Shown in pieces: positions 42,768-53,179 of a stretch of 64,000 nt of DNA. Under the pieces are notes generated by a model. The model did not search any database. It saw only the letters and a program-made list of their open reading frames with translations, and was not told where the DNA came from. A program made the translations under genes and the position numbers. The DNA is from Cohnella sp. CFH 77786 (GTDB lineage Bacteria > Bacillota > Bacilli > Paenibacillales > Paenibacillaceae), in the NCBI RefSeq assembly GCF_019400745.1, contig NZ_WJIB01000008.1, positions 186,001 to 250,000 on the forward strand. The letters run 5' to 3'. The first letter of the stretch is position 1; each line of letters starts with the position of its first letter.

Positions 42768-44777
42768 TTAAATCAGCTTGCGGAATTCCGCGACGACGTT
42801 CTCCGGCGTGAAGCCGTATTCCTTGATGACGCGGTCGCCCGGAGCGGACGCGCCGAAGGTGGAGATGCCGAGCACGGCGCCTTCGTCACCCACGTAGCGT
42901 TCCCAGCCGAACGGCGAAGCCATTTCGATGGCCAGGCGAGCTTTGACGGATTTCGGCAGCACGCTTTCTTTGTATTCCTTGGATTGCTTCTCGAACAGAT
43001 CCCAGCTCGGCATGCTGACGACGCGGACGTGCACGCCTTGTTCCGCCAGCGCTTTCTGGGAAGCGATCGCGAGCTGCACCTCGGAGCCGGTCGCGATCAG
43101 GATGCCTTGCGGCGCTCCGCTGGCGGCTTCCGAGATCACGTACGCGCCTTTCGCGATGCCGTCTCGGGCTTTCTCCGCCGTTCCGGCCAAGATCGGCAGG
43201 TTCTGGCGGGTCAGCACGAGCGCCACCGGATTGCCGGTGTTCTCGAGCGCGTACGCCCATGCCGCCGACGTTTCGTTGCCGTCCGCCGGTCGGATGACCG
43301 TCAGGCCGGGTATTACGCGAATCGAAGCGAGCTGCTCGATCGGCTCGTGCGTCGGGCCGTCTTCGCCGACCGCGATCGAATCGTGCGTCAGCACGTAGAT
43401 GACCGGCTGATGCATGATGGATGCAAGGCGAACCGCCGGACGCAGGTAGTCGGTGAATACGAAGAACGTGCCTCCGTACACGCGGAGGCCGCCATGCAGC
43501 GAAATGCCGTTCATCGCCGCGGCCATGCCGAATTCGCGCACGCCGAAGTAGATGTTGCGGCCTTCATAGCTGCCCGGCTTGTAAACCGGCAAGCCTTTCA
43601 TATGCGTCATCGTCGAGCTTTCCAGGTCGGCGGAGCCGCCCACGAGGTAGGGGACGTTTTTGGCCAGGCCGTTGATCGCATTGCCAGAAGCAACGCGCGT
43701 CGACAGCGGTTTGTCTTCCGTGGAGTACTTCGGCAGGTCCGCATCCCAGCCTTGCGGCAGCTTGCGGGCCAAGGCCTGCTCGAACTGCTGCGCCAGCTCC
43801 GGATGGGCGCTCTTGTACTTCGCGAACAAGGCTTCCCATTCCGCGTTCGCTTGCTCGCCGCGCTTCTTCACTTCCGCGAAGTTGGCGCGGACTTCGTCCG
43901 GCACGTGGAACTCCGGCCAAGCCCAGTCGTAGACGCCTTTCGTCAGCTTAGCTTCCTCGGTTCCGAGCGGGGAGCCGTGCGGCCCGGCGTGGCCGCCTTT
44001 GCCGGCTTTGTTCGGGGAACCGTAGCCGATGACCGTCTTCACTTCGATCAGCGTCGGTTTGGAAGTCTCGGCTTGCGCCTGCGCGATGGCCTTGCCGATC
44101 GCTTCCAGATCATTGCCGTCTTCCACGCGAAGCACTTGCCAGTTGTAGCCTTCGAAACGCTTCGCGACGTTCTCGGAGAAGCTCAGGTTCAGCTCGCCGT
44201 CGAGCGAGATGTCGTTCGAATCGTACAACACGATGAGCTTGCCCAGCTTTAGATGGCCCGCGAGCGAAGCCGCTTCGGAAGAGATGCCTTCCATCAGGTC
44301 GCCGTCGCCGCAGATCGAGTAAGTATAGTGGTTGATCAGGTTAAACCCGTCTTTGTTATAGGTAGACGCAAGCTGCGCTTCCGCCATCGCCATGCCGACC
44401 GCCATCGCGATGCCTTGGCCAAGCGGACCCGTCGTGGCGTCTACCCCCGCCGTATGGCCGAACTCGGGATGGCCCGGCGTCAGAGAGCCCCATTGGCGGA
44501 AGCTTTGGATTTCTTCCATCGGCAGATCGTAACCGCTCAGGTGAAGCAAAGCGTATTGCAGCATGGAGCCGTGGCCGGCGGAGAGAACGAACCGGTCGCG
44601 GTCGATCCAGGTCGGGTTCGCGGGGTTGTGCTTCATCGTTTTCGCGTACAGTTGGTAGCCCATTGGGGCAGCGCCCATCGGCATGCCGGGATGGCCCGAT
44701 TTCGCTTTCTCGATGGCATCGATCGCGAGCGTCCGGATCGTAGTCACGGACAATTGGTCAATGTTGGTGCTCGTCAT
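42768..44777 (-). CDS. tkt: Transketolase
   Basis: 669 residues from ATG 44777 (GAGGAGG upstream). The N-terminal thiamine pyrophosphate domain has [18 protein letters not shown] and the TPP motif [19 protein letters not shown]...DSNDISLDG. The central pyrimidine-binding domain has [19 protein letters not shown] and [17 protein letters not shown] with [20 protein letters not shown]. The C-terminal domain includes [12 protein letters not shown]. It transfers two-carbon ketol units in the pentose phosphate pathway. It probably forms an operon with ppnP (27-base gap). Confidence 0.96.
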   Translation of the reverse strand: MTSTNIDQLSVTTIRTLAIDAIEKAKSGHPGMPMGAAPMGYQLYAKTMKHNPANPTWIDRDRFVLSAGHGSMLQYALLHLSGYDLPMEEIQSFRQWGSLTPGHPEFGHTAGVDATTGPLGQGIAMAVGMAMAEAQLASTYNKDGFNLINHYTYSICGDGDLMEGISSEAASLAGHLKLGKLIVLYDSNDISLDGELNLSFSENVAKRFEGYNWQVLRVEDGNDLEAIGKAIAQAQAETSKPTLIEVKTVIGYGSPNKAGKGGHAGPHGSPLGTEEAKLTKGVYDWAWPEFHVPDEVRANFAEVKKRGEQANAEWEALFAKYKSAHPELAQQFEQALARKLPQGWDADLPKYSTEDKPLSTRVASGNAINGLAKNVPYLVGGSADLESSTMTHMKGLPVYKPGSYEGRNIYFGVREFGMAAAMNGISLHGGLRVYGGTFFVFTDYLRPAVRLASIMHQPVIYVLTHDSIAVGEDGPTHEPIEQLASIRVIPGLTVIRPADGNETSAAWAYALENTGNPVALVLTRQNLPILAGTAEKARDGIAKGAYVISEAASGAPQGILIATGSEVQLAIASQKALAEQGVHVRVVSMPSWDLFEKQSKEYKESVLPKSVKARLAIEMASPFGWERYVGDEGAVLGISTFGASAPGDRVIKEYGFTPENVVAEFRKLI

Positions 44778-44810
44778 GAGTTTTTGAAAACCTCCTCTGT
44801 TCTGTTGCCT

Positions 44811-44816
44811 ATTGTA
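44811..44816 (-). promoter_or_regulatory. Candidate -10 of tkt
   Basis: TACAAT preceded by TGG (extended -10 form) on the minus strand, about 35 bases upstream of the tkt start; the -35 is poor. Confidence 0.4.
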
Positions 44817-44834
44817 CCACGAGTTCCCATCCAT

Positions 44835-45038
44835 TCATAAACGGACGGGAGCCCGGCGCAAGCCGATTTCCAGTTCATCGCCCGCCCGCAGGGGCGCTTC
44901 GCCCCGCTCCGCGAGCAGCCGGTTGACCGCGGCGTACACGTCGGCCATCCCGACGAAACGGTCCTCCACGTACATGACCCACTCGCCGTTCTCCACGTCG
45001 TACGCCACGCGGCCGTGCACGATCGACTGGCGTTCCAT
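44835..45038 (-). CDS. Small hypothetical protein downstream of purU
   Basis: 67 residues starting MERQSIVHGRVAYDVENGEW, beta-rich, ending LEIGLRRAPVRL. The ATG lies 5 bases after the purU stop, so it is probably translated by coupling; the local GGGG is too close to be a standard ribosome binding site. I do not recognise the family. The end of its frame overlaps the likely tkt promoter region. Confidence 0.55.
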   Translation of the reverse strand: MERQSIVHGRVAYDVENGEWVMYVEDRFVGMADVYAAVNRLLAERGEAPLRAGDELEIGLRRAPVRL

Positions 45039-45043
45039 CCCCG

Positions 45044-45946
<903 letters not shown>

Positions 45947-45988
45947 AGCCTTTCTTGATCCTCCTGTCATGCATGCACAGCCGCTCGA

Positions 45989-47119
45989 TTAGAGCTTGGC
46001 CAGCCATTTCTCGCCGGCAAACCAGGCCGTCAGGCGCTGATTCACCGCTTCTTCGCTGTAATCGCCGGACAGCACGCGGTTCTCGATGACCAGATCGAAC
46101 AACCGCTCGATCGGTTCGCGGGAATCCGCTTTTTTCGCCTTGGCATCCGATTTGAGCAATTCCCATGTGGCCAGTACGTAGTCCCGGCGGTGGATGTCTT
46201 CTTTGGAAAAGAAGTGATGCAGCCGCTCCACGTCCGTCAGGAACTCGCCGCCGAACCGTTCCTCCGCGTCACCGCGCAACAGCGCGATTTCGACTTCGTA
46301 CATCGGCCGCTCCTTGCCCTCCGTTTTGCCGATCCATGGGGTCTCCAGCACGAACGGCTTGTCCTTCAGCGCGTCGTGGCGAACGACGTTCGCGATCGCT
46401 TCGAAGCCGATCCAGCCCGAGCCGATCGGGGCGTGTCGGTCTTTGGCCGCTCCTTGCGGGTTCTTGCTGTCGTTGACGTGGACGACGGCCAGCCTGTCCA
46501 ATCCGATGACGTCGTCGAACTTGCGCAGCACGCCGTCGAAGTCGCCGACCACGTCGTACCCGGCGTCGTGGATGTGGCAAGTGTCCATGCAGATGGTGAG
46601 CCGGTCGTTCGCGGACACCTTCTCGATGATCGCGGCGAGCTCCTCGAACGTGCGTCCGATTTCCGAGCCTTTGCCGGCCATCGTCTCGAGGGCGATGCTG
46701 ACGTCGCATTCCTGAGTCCCGTCCAGCACCTCGTTCAGCCCTTCGGCGATTCTCGCGATCCCGTACTCGGCGTCTTTGTCCGTATAGGCGCCGGGGTGGA
46801 GCACGATGTTCTTCACGCCGATGGCGTGCGTCCGGCGGATTTCCTCCTGCAGAAAATCCACCGCAAGCCGGTACGTATCATTCTTATAAGACCCGAGATT
46901 GATGATATAAGGCGCGTGCACGACGATTTCGCCGATGCCCGCTTCCGCCATGGCCTTCTTGCCTTCCGGGATGTACAGGCTGTCGATCGGTTTGCGCCGG
47001 GTGTTCTGGGGGGCCCCGGTATAAATCATGAACGTGCTCGAGCCGTAGGATACCGCTTCTTCGGCCGCGGTCAGCAGCCCTTTGTCGGAAAACGACACAT
47101 GCGATCCGATCTTCAGCAT
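45989..47119 (-). CDS. nfo: Endonuclease IV-like AP endonuclease with C-terminal extension
   Basis: 376 residues. The first about 290 form the Nfo TIM barrel with the family's zinc ligands: [66 protein letters not shown] and the closing [12 protein letters not shown]. Endonuclease IV cuts DNA at abasic sites. Standard enzymes have about 280-300 residues; here about 75-80 extra helical residues follow ([20 protein letters not shown] onward). AAAGGAG precedes the ATG. Confidence 0.88.
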   Translation of the reverse strand: MLKIGSHVSFSDKGLLTAAEEAVSYGSSTFMIYTGAPQNTRRKPIDSLYIPEGKKAMAEAGIGEIVVHAPYIINLGSYKNDTYRLAVDFLQEEIRRTHAIGVKNIVLHPGAYTDKDAEYGIARIAEGLNEVLDGTQECDVSIALETMAGKGSEIGRTFEELAAIIEKVSANDRLTICMDTCHIHDAGYDVVGDFDGVLRKFDDVIGLDRLAVVHVNDSKNPQGAAKDRHAPIGSGWIGFEAIANVVRHDALKDKPFVLETPWIGKTEGKERPMYEVEIALLRGDAEERFGGEFLTDVERLHHFFSKEDIHRRDYVLATWELLKSDAKAKKADSREPIERLFDLVIENRVLSGDYSEEAVNQRLTAWFAGEKWLAKL

Positions 47120-47254
47120 AATCAGAACTCCTTTCGCCTCTCCGCTCTGCGCCCCGGACGCTTCCGGGACGGCCAAACAATCACCCCCTATTGTATCGCG
47201 TACGTCGAAATAAATCTAGAAATCGGCTATAATTTCAAAATGAGGTGATGACGG

Positions 47255-47689
47255 TTGAAAAACGCACCCGATTGGTTCATGTGGTCGATCGGCTTCTGGA
47301 CGATCGTGATGGTCCTGTTCATGACGGTCGGCGGTTATTTCATGTTCCGCAAATTTTTGAAGGTGCTTCCGCAGAAGGACGGCAAGTCCAAGCTCGATTG
47401 GCAAAATTATTGGGTCGAACGAAGCCGCCCGCTCTGGACGGATCAGTCCAAGGCCTTTCTGGAGAAGCTCGTATCTCCCGTTCCTTCCGCATTCCGCGAT
47501 ATCGCCCGCCACTCGATCGCCGCGAAGATCGGACAAGTTGCCGTCGAGAGCGGGGCCTCCCAGGTGACCGAGCAGCATTGCATCGAGGGGTACATTCTGG
47601 CCACGCCCAAACGCGACCATAAGAGTTTGCGGGATTTTCTGGACCAGAACCAGATCGATTACTCCTCATATCGCCACTTGCTGGGATAG
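47255..47689 (+). CDS. DUF2621 family protein (YneK-like)
   Basis: 144 residues: one N-terminal membrane segment (about 9-30), then a soluble domain containing DWQNYWVERSRPLWTDQSKAF and the C-terminal GYILATPKRDHKSLRDFL. This matches the DUF2621/YneK family of Bacillales, of unknown function. The start is a TTG behind GAGGTG. It is divergent from the endonuclease gene. Confidence 0.8.
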   Translation: MKNAPDWFMWSIGFWTIVMVLFMTVGGYFMFRKFLKVLPQKDGKSKLDWQNYWVERSRPLWTDQSKAFLEKLVSPVPSAFRDIARHSIAAKIGQVAVESGASQVTEQHCIEGYILATPKRDHKSLRDFLDQNQIDYSSYRHLLG

Positions 47690-47776
47690 GGGAATGGGCG
47701 GGAAAGTCAAGCAATGCGGCGGAAAACGAAACCTTTGTCGATTTCAGGCGTTTAACCCCTGTAGGAGGTGTCCAAC

Positions 47777-48160
47777 ATGAACCACCGCAAATTGAAGACT
47801 TTGGCGATGAGCGCGGCCGTCTTGACGATCGCACTCGCGATGACAGCCTGCAGCAGCGGAGGCGGCAAGGACAACGCGTCCGGCGCTTCCCCAAGCGCTT
47901 CGAGTTCCGAGAGCGCGAGCGCAAGTCCCGCTATGGCTTCCGAAAGCCCATCCGAATCGGCATCCGCGGAGCCGCAAATCATGACCGGCAAATTCAACGG
48001 ATTGACCGACAGCCACACGATCGAAATCGAAACGGGTATCGGAGCGGTCGCCTACCAGGTCGACGCCGAAACCGCGGAGAAAGTGTCCACTTGGGAACCC
48101 GGTACGAGCGTGAAGTTTCAATATAAGGAAAACACCATTACGGTGATTGAAAAAGAATAG
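47777..48160 (+). CDS. Small lipoprotein of unknown function
   Basis: 127 residues; ATG at 47777 behind GGAGGTG. Signal peptide with lipobox LAMTACSSG (Cys about 24), a Ser/Ala-rich tether to about 65, then a 60-residue beta domain (MTGKFNGLTDSHTIEIETGI...) that looks like a small OB- or SH3-like fold seen in many Paenibacillus lipoproteins. It is probably co-transcribed with the epimerase gene 17 bases downstream. Confidence 0.75.
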   Translation: MNHRKLKTLAMSAAVLTIALAMTACSSGGGKDNASGASPSASSSESASASPAMASESPSESASAEPQIMTGKFNGLTDSHTIEIETGIGAVAYQVDAETAEKVSTWEPGTSVKFQYKENTITVIEKE

Positions 48161-48177
48161 CCGGAGGAGGGGCGCCG

Positions 48178-49092
48178 ATGCGCCTGCTGCTGTGTGGGGG
48201 GACGGGGTTAATCGGGTCGGCCTTGGCGGACGAACTTCTCGCCCGGGGCGATGAGGTATGGATCGTGACCCGGAAGAAGCCGGCCGTTCCGGCAAGTGCC
48301 GGCAACCGGCCTTCACTCCGATATGCCACATGGGAGGAATGGGCTGCCGATCCCGCCCGCTGGGACGGCTTCGATGCCGTGGTCAATCTGGCAGGCGAGA
48401 CGATCAGCCAGCGCTGGACGAAGGCGGCCAAGAAGCGGATCGTCGGCTCCCGGGTGCAAGCCGCCGAACGGGTCGCGGACATCCTCAACCGAATGTCCTC
48501 TCCGCCTCCCGTCGTCGTGAACGCGTCCGGCATCTCCCTGTACGGACACTCCGTCGGGTCGGGCAGCCCCGTTTTCGACGAATCATCGCCCGCGCGGCCA
48601 GCCGATTTCCTGGGGGATACGATCATGCAGTGGGAAGCGGCAGCGGACCGGATTCCGGCCCAGCGACTCGTCAAGCTGAGGACAGGCATGGTGCTTGCCC
48701 GCGAAGGCGGGGCGTTCCCCCTGCTGTGGCTGCCTTATCGGCTGTTCGCCGGCGGAAGAATGGGGAACGGCCGGCAAGGCATGCCGTGGATCCATCTGAA
48801 GGATATGGTCGGCCTCATCCTGCTCAGCCTGGACAACCCGGACGTGTATGGCCCGCTCAACGCCGTCGCGCCGAATCCGGTCACGAACGACGAATTCGGC
48901 CGAACGCTTGGCAAGGTCCTGCGTCGGCCCCACTGGTTTCCGGTCCCGGGCGCGTTACTCCGCACGGTGCTCGGGGAAATGAGCACGCTCGTCCTCACCG
49001 GCCAGCAGGCAATGCCCCGCAAAGCGCTGGAGCACGGCTACCGCTTCGTTTATCCGGAATTGGAAAACGCCCTTCGGGATATTACCCGATAG
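48178..49092 (+). CDS. TIGR01777-family NAD-dependent epimerase (YfcH-like)
   Basis: 304 residues. The Rossmann start is LLLCGGTGLIGSALADELL; family motifs include AVVNLAGETISQRWTKAAKKRI (about 65-90), NASGISLYGH, VKLRTGMVLAREGGAFPLL and MPWIHLKDMVGLILL, with the C-terminal DUF1731 part. Members are SDR-type proteins linked in Bacillus and plants to cell division or chloroplast function; the substrate is unknown. GGAGGAGGGG precedes the ATG. Its terminator overlaps the last codons. Confidence 0.9.
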   Translation: MRLLLCGGTGLIGSALADELLARGDEVWIVTRKKPAVPASAGNRPSLRYATWEEWAADPARWDGFDAVVNLAGETISQRWTKAAKKRIVGSRVQAAERVADILNRMSSPPPVVVNASGISLYGHSVGSGSPVFDESSPARPADFLGDTIMQWEAAADRIPAQRLVKLRTGMVLAREGGAFPLLWLPYRLFAGGRMGNGRQGMPWIHLKDMVGLILLSLDNPDVYGPLNAVAPNPVTNDEFGRTLGKVLRRPHWFPVPGALLRTVLGEMSTLVLTGQQAMPRKALEHGYRFVYPELENALRDITR

Positions 49093-49103
49093 GGCGTTTT
49101 TTT
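49064..49103 (+). terminator. Terminator of the epimerase gene
   Basis: AACGCCCT/AGGGCGTT stem (49066-49073 and 49091-49098) with an inner CGGGAT/ACCCG contact, followed by seven T. It overlaps the stop codon. Confidence 0.85.
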
Positions 49104-50600
49104 CTAGTGTCCGTGCGGCATTATTTCTGCGATTTCGCACTTGGTACACTCCGATAGTGTCCGTGCGGCATTAATTCTGCGATTTCGTCTTCGGTACACC
49201 CGAATAGTGTCTGTGCGACATTATTTCTGCGAATTCGCACTCGGTACACCCGAATCGTGTCTGAGCGGCATTATTTCTGCAAATTCGCACTCGGTACACC
49301 CGAGTAGTGTCTATGCGGCATTATTTCTGCGATCTCGCACTCTGTACACCCGAATCGTGTCTGAGCGGCATTATTTCTGCGAATTCGCACTCGGTACACC
49401 CAAATAGTGTCTGTGCGGCATTAATTCTGCGTATTCCTACTCGGTACTCTCCGATAGTGTCTTTGCGGCATTATTTTTGCGAATTCGCACTCGGTTCACC
49501 CGAATCGTGTCTGAGCGGCATTATTTCTGCGAATTCGCACTCGGTACACCCGAGTAGTGTCTATGCGGCATTATTTTTGCCAATTCGCACTCGGTACACC
49601 CGAATAGTGTCCGTGCGGCATTATTTCTGCGAATTCGCACTCGGTACACCCAAATAGTGTCCGTGCGGCATTATTTCTGCGAATTCGCACTCGGTACACC
49701 CGAATCGTGTCTGTGCGGCATTATTTCTGCGAATTCGCACTCGGTACACTCCGATAGTGTCTTTGCGGCATTATTTCTGCGAATTCGCACTCGGTACACT
49801 CCGATAGTGTCTTTGCGGCATTATTTCTGCGAATTCGCACTCGGTACACTCCGATAGTGTCTTTGCGACATTATTTCTGCAAATTCGCACTCGGTACACC
49901 CGAATCGTGTCTGTGCGGCATTATTTCTGCGAATTCGCACTCGGTACACTCCGATAGTGTCTTTGCGACATTATTTCTGCGAATTCGCACTCGGTACACT
50001 CCGATAGTGTCTTTGCGGCATTATTTTTGCGAATTCGCACTCGGTACACCCGAATAGTATCTGTGCGGTATTATTTCTGCGAATTCGCACTCGGTACACT
50101 CCGATAGTGTCTTTGCGGCATTATTTTTGCGAATTCGCACTCGGTACACCCGAATAGTGTCTGTGCGGCATTAATTCTGCGTATTCCCACTCGGTACTCT
50201 CCGATAGTGTCTGTGCGGCATTATTTCTGCGAATTCGCACTCGGTACACTCCGATAGTGTCTTTGCGGCATTATTTCTGCGAATTCGCACTCGGTACACT
50301 CCGATAGTGTCTTTGCGGCATTATTTTTGCGAATTCGCACTCGGTACACCCGAATAGTATCTTTGCGGTATTATTTCTGCGAATTCGCACTCGGTATAAC
50401 CCGAATAGTGTCTGTGCGGCATTATTTCTGCGAATTCGCACTCGGTACACCCATATAGTGTCTATGCGGCATTATTTCTGCGAATTCGCACTCGGTACAC
50501 CCATATAGTGTCTATGCGGCATTTTTCTGCGATTTCGCACTTTAGTGCACTCCAATGGTGTCCATGCGACGCTGTTTCCGAGGATTCGCGCGTGGTATCC
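49104..50600. repeat. Tandem array F: about 30 units of 50 bp
   Basis: About 30 copies of a unit AGTGTCTTTGCGGCATTATT, TCTGCGAATTCGCACTCGGT, ACACCCGAAT. The period is exactly 50 over most of the array, with one extra base near 50400 and degeneration at the last units (50520-50600). Each unit has a perfect 12-bp palindrome TGCGAATTCGCA. Two spacer variants (ACACCCGAATAG and ACACTCCGATAG) and two starts (GTCTTTG, GTCTGTG) are mixed in blocks, as expected from repeated block duplications. It occupies the whole gap between convergent genes. Confidence 0.96.
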
Positions 50601-50649
50601 GCCAATTTGTGTCTGTGTAACACGATCTTGGCGCACTCCGCCCCAGATC

Positions 50650-52641
50650 TCAGCCCTTACGTTCCAGTATCCGCGGATTGCCGTACTTGAACCGGTAACG
50701 CGACCCGGCCGCAAGTTCGAGAACGTCTTCCGGAACCAGAGGGTAGCTCTCGTACGGAACCATGGGGACGCCATTTAACGTTGTGCCGTTGCGGGAGCCG
50801 AGATCTTTCGCCGTCCATGCCTCGCCGGACCGAAGAAGCTCGACATGTGCGCGGGATATGCCAGGCGTCTCGTCGACATGGCGGGCGGCCTCCTTCGATC
50901 GACCGATGACGAAAGAAGGCGCGTCTAGAACGAAAGCACCCGAATCGGACTTCGACTCCCACTCCAAGTAGTGGGCGAAAACTTCCGGCTTCATCTCCCG
51001 GTCTAGCTGCACTGTGCGATCGGTTTCCCGTGACAACCCGCCCGTCTGTTCGAAAATCTCCTCGAGGGACAGAGCCGAAGGAGTAAAATGCGTACTAGAC
51101 GGAAGCGGTACCGAAGGCGAAGAATGCAAACTCGACGAATGCGGAACCGAAGGCGAAGAATGCAAACTCGACGAATGCGGAACCGAAGGCGAAGAATGCA
51201 AACTCGACGAATGCGGAACCAAAGGCGAAGATTGCAGACTCGACGATTGCGGAACCGAAGGCGAAGATTGCAGACTCGACGATTGCGGAACCGAAGGCGA
51301 AGAATTCAGACTCGACTTTTGCGGAACCGAACGCGAAGAATGCAAACTCGACGAATGCGGAACGAAATGCGACGATTGCGAAAGCGAATGCGGAGACTTA
51401 GAATGCGAACCCGCGTCATACGGGGAGCTCGAATGCGTACTTGCCGCCTGCTTGCGACCGTCCGCCTTCTGATCACGGTACTCCCAGGGGACCCTTGAAA
51501 AGACGCTTCTTTCATCCGCGGCAACTTCTGCCGACGAATGCACGCGAGAACGATCGTGTTCCCGAAAAGCTGGATCATCGTTTCGAGCACCCGTCTCCCC
51601 TCCGCTCTCCTTACGCCTCGAACGAGCGTTTCGATTGGCCGGGCGGCGCCTCTGCCGGAAACGAATCCATATACATCCCGCTGCGGCTGCCAAGGTTACG
51701 GCAACGGAGAAAAATAAACTCCCTTTTCCGGGACGAACGGCGTATCCCCACCGCCACGCGACCGCGGTCACGGCGATCGCGGCGCAGATGAGCCACACCT
51801 GCCGTCTTCCGGCGGAATCCGTCGCCCCTTGCGTTGCTGCCGGTACCGCTTCCGCTTCGAGCGGCTCCGAATCTTCCCCCATCATCCCGGATAACGAATG
51901 CGCCGATGCAGAAGGCGGTTCGAACCACCGCCAGCCGGAGTCCGCGCTGCCGTGTCGCTCCGAAGTGCGGCTCCCGACAGCGCCTATCGGATTCACAAGC
52001 GATTCAACTGTTGGAGAGGCTTCCGCCGTCGCACGAATCATCGGCCCTTCCGTCCCGGATAAACCAGAACCGCCCGCCTTCCCTGCCAAATACCGCCTCG
52101 CGAATCCGCGAAGCGCCGCCGGTTTGAAATCCGGCGAAGCCGCCAAACGCAGCAGCTGTTGAACGACCTTCCCTTCCAGCTCCGTTACGTTCATCATCCA
52201 ACGAACGATGAGCATCTCCACGCCCTTCAGCGTACGGTCCCGATCGGCGGGAACCGGAAGATAAACGAACCGCAAGTCGCTCCAATCTTCCCCGACGAAA
52301 ATCCGGTCATCCTCCAGTAAGATTCTCTCGGCATCCAAAGCGTAAAGACGGCAATCATCCAGTACTTCCGCCAACCGGCACAGGGCTCCCATGAATTCCA
52401 TCATCGACCATTTTGACGTTCGGATCGCTTGGGAAAGCATCCGGGTGCCCGTCAGGGAATACCGAAGCGAGAGCCGTCCGTCGATTTCATCCGTCTCCAG
52501 CTTCAGCAATCCCGGGACGTTGCACGCCAGAAGCATGCGGAGCTGGAACTCGTCGCATTCTCCCCGCGATAGGGGCGGATCGCCTTCCACGATCAAATAA
52601 TGTCCCCTCTTCTGTTCGAAACGGACTCGCAATCTCTCCAT
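50650..52641 (-). CDS. FHA-domain membrane protein of the Tad locus (DUF6382-like N-terminus)
   Basis: 663 residues. The N-terminal 190 residues (YLIVEGDPPLSRGECDEFQL, then ILLEDDRIFVGEDWSDLRFVYLP) resemble a DUF6382-type domain found in Firmicutes next to Tad genes. Then a linker, two hydrophobic segments (about 288-302 and 312-330), a Ser/His/Pro-rich region with about ten 12-residue repeats (SSSLHSSPSVPH), and a C-terminal FHA domain (about 565-650) with SFVIGRSKEAARHVDETPGISRAH and DLGSRNGTTLNG. FHA domains bind phosphothreonine, so it may link Ser/Thr kinase signalling to pilus assembly. Last gene of the Tad operon. Confidence 0.8.
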   Translation of the reverse strand: MERLRVRFEQKRGHYLIVEGDPPLSRGECDEFQLRMLLACNVPGLLKLETDEIDGRLSLRYSLTGTRMLSQAIRTSKWSMMEFMGALCRLAEVLDDCRLYALDAERILLEDDRIFVGEDWSDLRFVYLPVPADRDRTLKGVEMLIVRWMMNVTELEGKVVQQLLRLAASPDFKPAALRGFARRYLAGKAGGSGLSGTEGPMIRATAEASPTVESLVNPIGAVGSRTSERHGSADSGWRWFEPPSASAHSLSGMMGEDSEPLEAEAVPAATQGATDSAGRRQVWLICAAIAVTAVAWRWGYAVRPGKGSLFFSVAVTLAAAAGCIWIRFRQRRRPANRNARSRRKESGGETGARNDDPAFREHDRSRVHSSAEVAADERSVFSRVPWEYRDQKADGRKQAASTHSSSPYDAGSHSKSPHSLSQSSHFVPHSSSLHSSRSVPQKSSLNSSPSVPQSSSLQSSPSVPQSSSLQSSPLVPHSSSLHSSPSVPHSSSLHSSPSVPHSSSLHSSPSVPLPSSTHFTPSALSLEEIFEQTGGLSRETDRTVQLDREMKPEVFAHYLEWESKSDSGAFVLDAPSFVIGRSKEAARHVDETPGISRAHVELLRSGEAWTAKDLGSRNGTTLNGVPMVPYESYPLVPEDVLELAAGSRYRFKYGNPRILERKG
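51075..51395 (-). repeat. In-gene repeat, 36-bp unit (12 residues)
   Basis: Inside the FHA protein gene, GAATGCAAACTCGACGAATG-type units repeat every 36 bases at least seven times, encoding SSSLHSSPSVPH variants. The frame is kept throughout. Its length differs from the 51-bp intergenic arrays. Confidence 0.85.
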
Positions 52642-52662
52642 GCCGATGTCCCCCCTCTACAC

Positions 52663-53163
52663 TTACATCCCAAAACCGTCCAGTCCGAATAACAAGCAAA
52701 GGTATCCCGGCGCCACCGCCAACATGAACGGAAACGAGGCGCCTTTGCCGGGCTCGGCCGGATGACGGCCCCATGGCCAAGGAAGCCTTTTTCCCCAACG
52801 GCGGAGTAACGGAAGTCGCAGCGACAGCAGAAGGACCGATAGGCATCCGGCTAGCAGAATGGAGTACGCCAGCAATTGGAGCGCGGCGACTGCACCGGCC
52901 CAAATTCCGAGCGCGCCGAACCATTTGACGTCGCCCGCCCCAATGCCTCCGAAACGGTACAAAAGCAGGAGAGGAAGCGCTCCGGCGGCTCCGCCGGACA
53001 GCGCTTCGATTATGCCCGTCCATCCGTCCCAAGCCGAATGGAAGATGAATCCGCCAACCGCAAAGCTTGCCGTAAGCACATTCGGAATCCGCATACGCCG
53101 AAGGTCCGTCCAGCAGCCGGCCGCCGTCAAAACGAACGCGATAGCGGCGATCCAGGTTTCCAT
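52663..53163 (-). CDS. tadV: Prepilin peptidase (A24 family, TadV/CpaA)
   Basis: 166 residues, about five membrane segments. The catalytic Asp residues are in CWTDLRRMRIPN (Asp20) and GIGAGDVKWFG (GxGD motif, about 74-77). It is the minimal A24 form, without the methyltransferase domain, as usual for CpaA/TadV. It processes the Flp prepilin and TadE-like pseudopilins encoded upstream. GGGGGAG precedes the ATG. Confidence 0.88.
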   Translation of the reverse strand: METWIAAIAFVLTAAGCWTDLRRMRIPNVLTASFAVGGFIFHSAWDGWTGIIEALSGGAAGALPLLLLYRFGGIGAGDVKWFGALGIWAGAVAALQLLAYSILLAGCLSVLLLSLRLPLLRRWGKRLPWPWGRHPAEPGKGASFPFMLAVAPGYLCLLFGLDGFGM

Positions 53164-53179
53164 TACCGCTCCCCCTTAT

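Noticed and set aside
49104..50600. CRISPR array
   Set aside because: Units are contiguous 50-bp copies without unique spacers, and no cas genes are nearby. The same holds for the arrays at 2784, 6838 and 32895.
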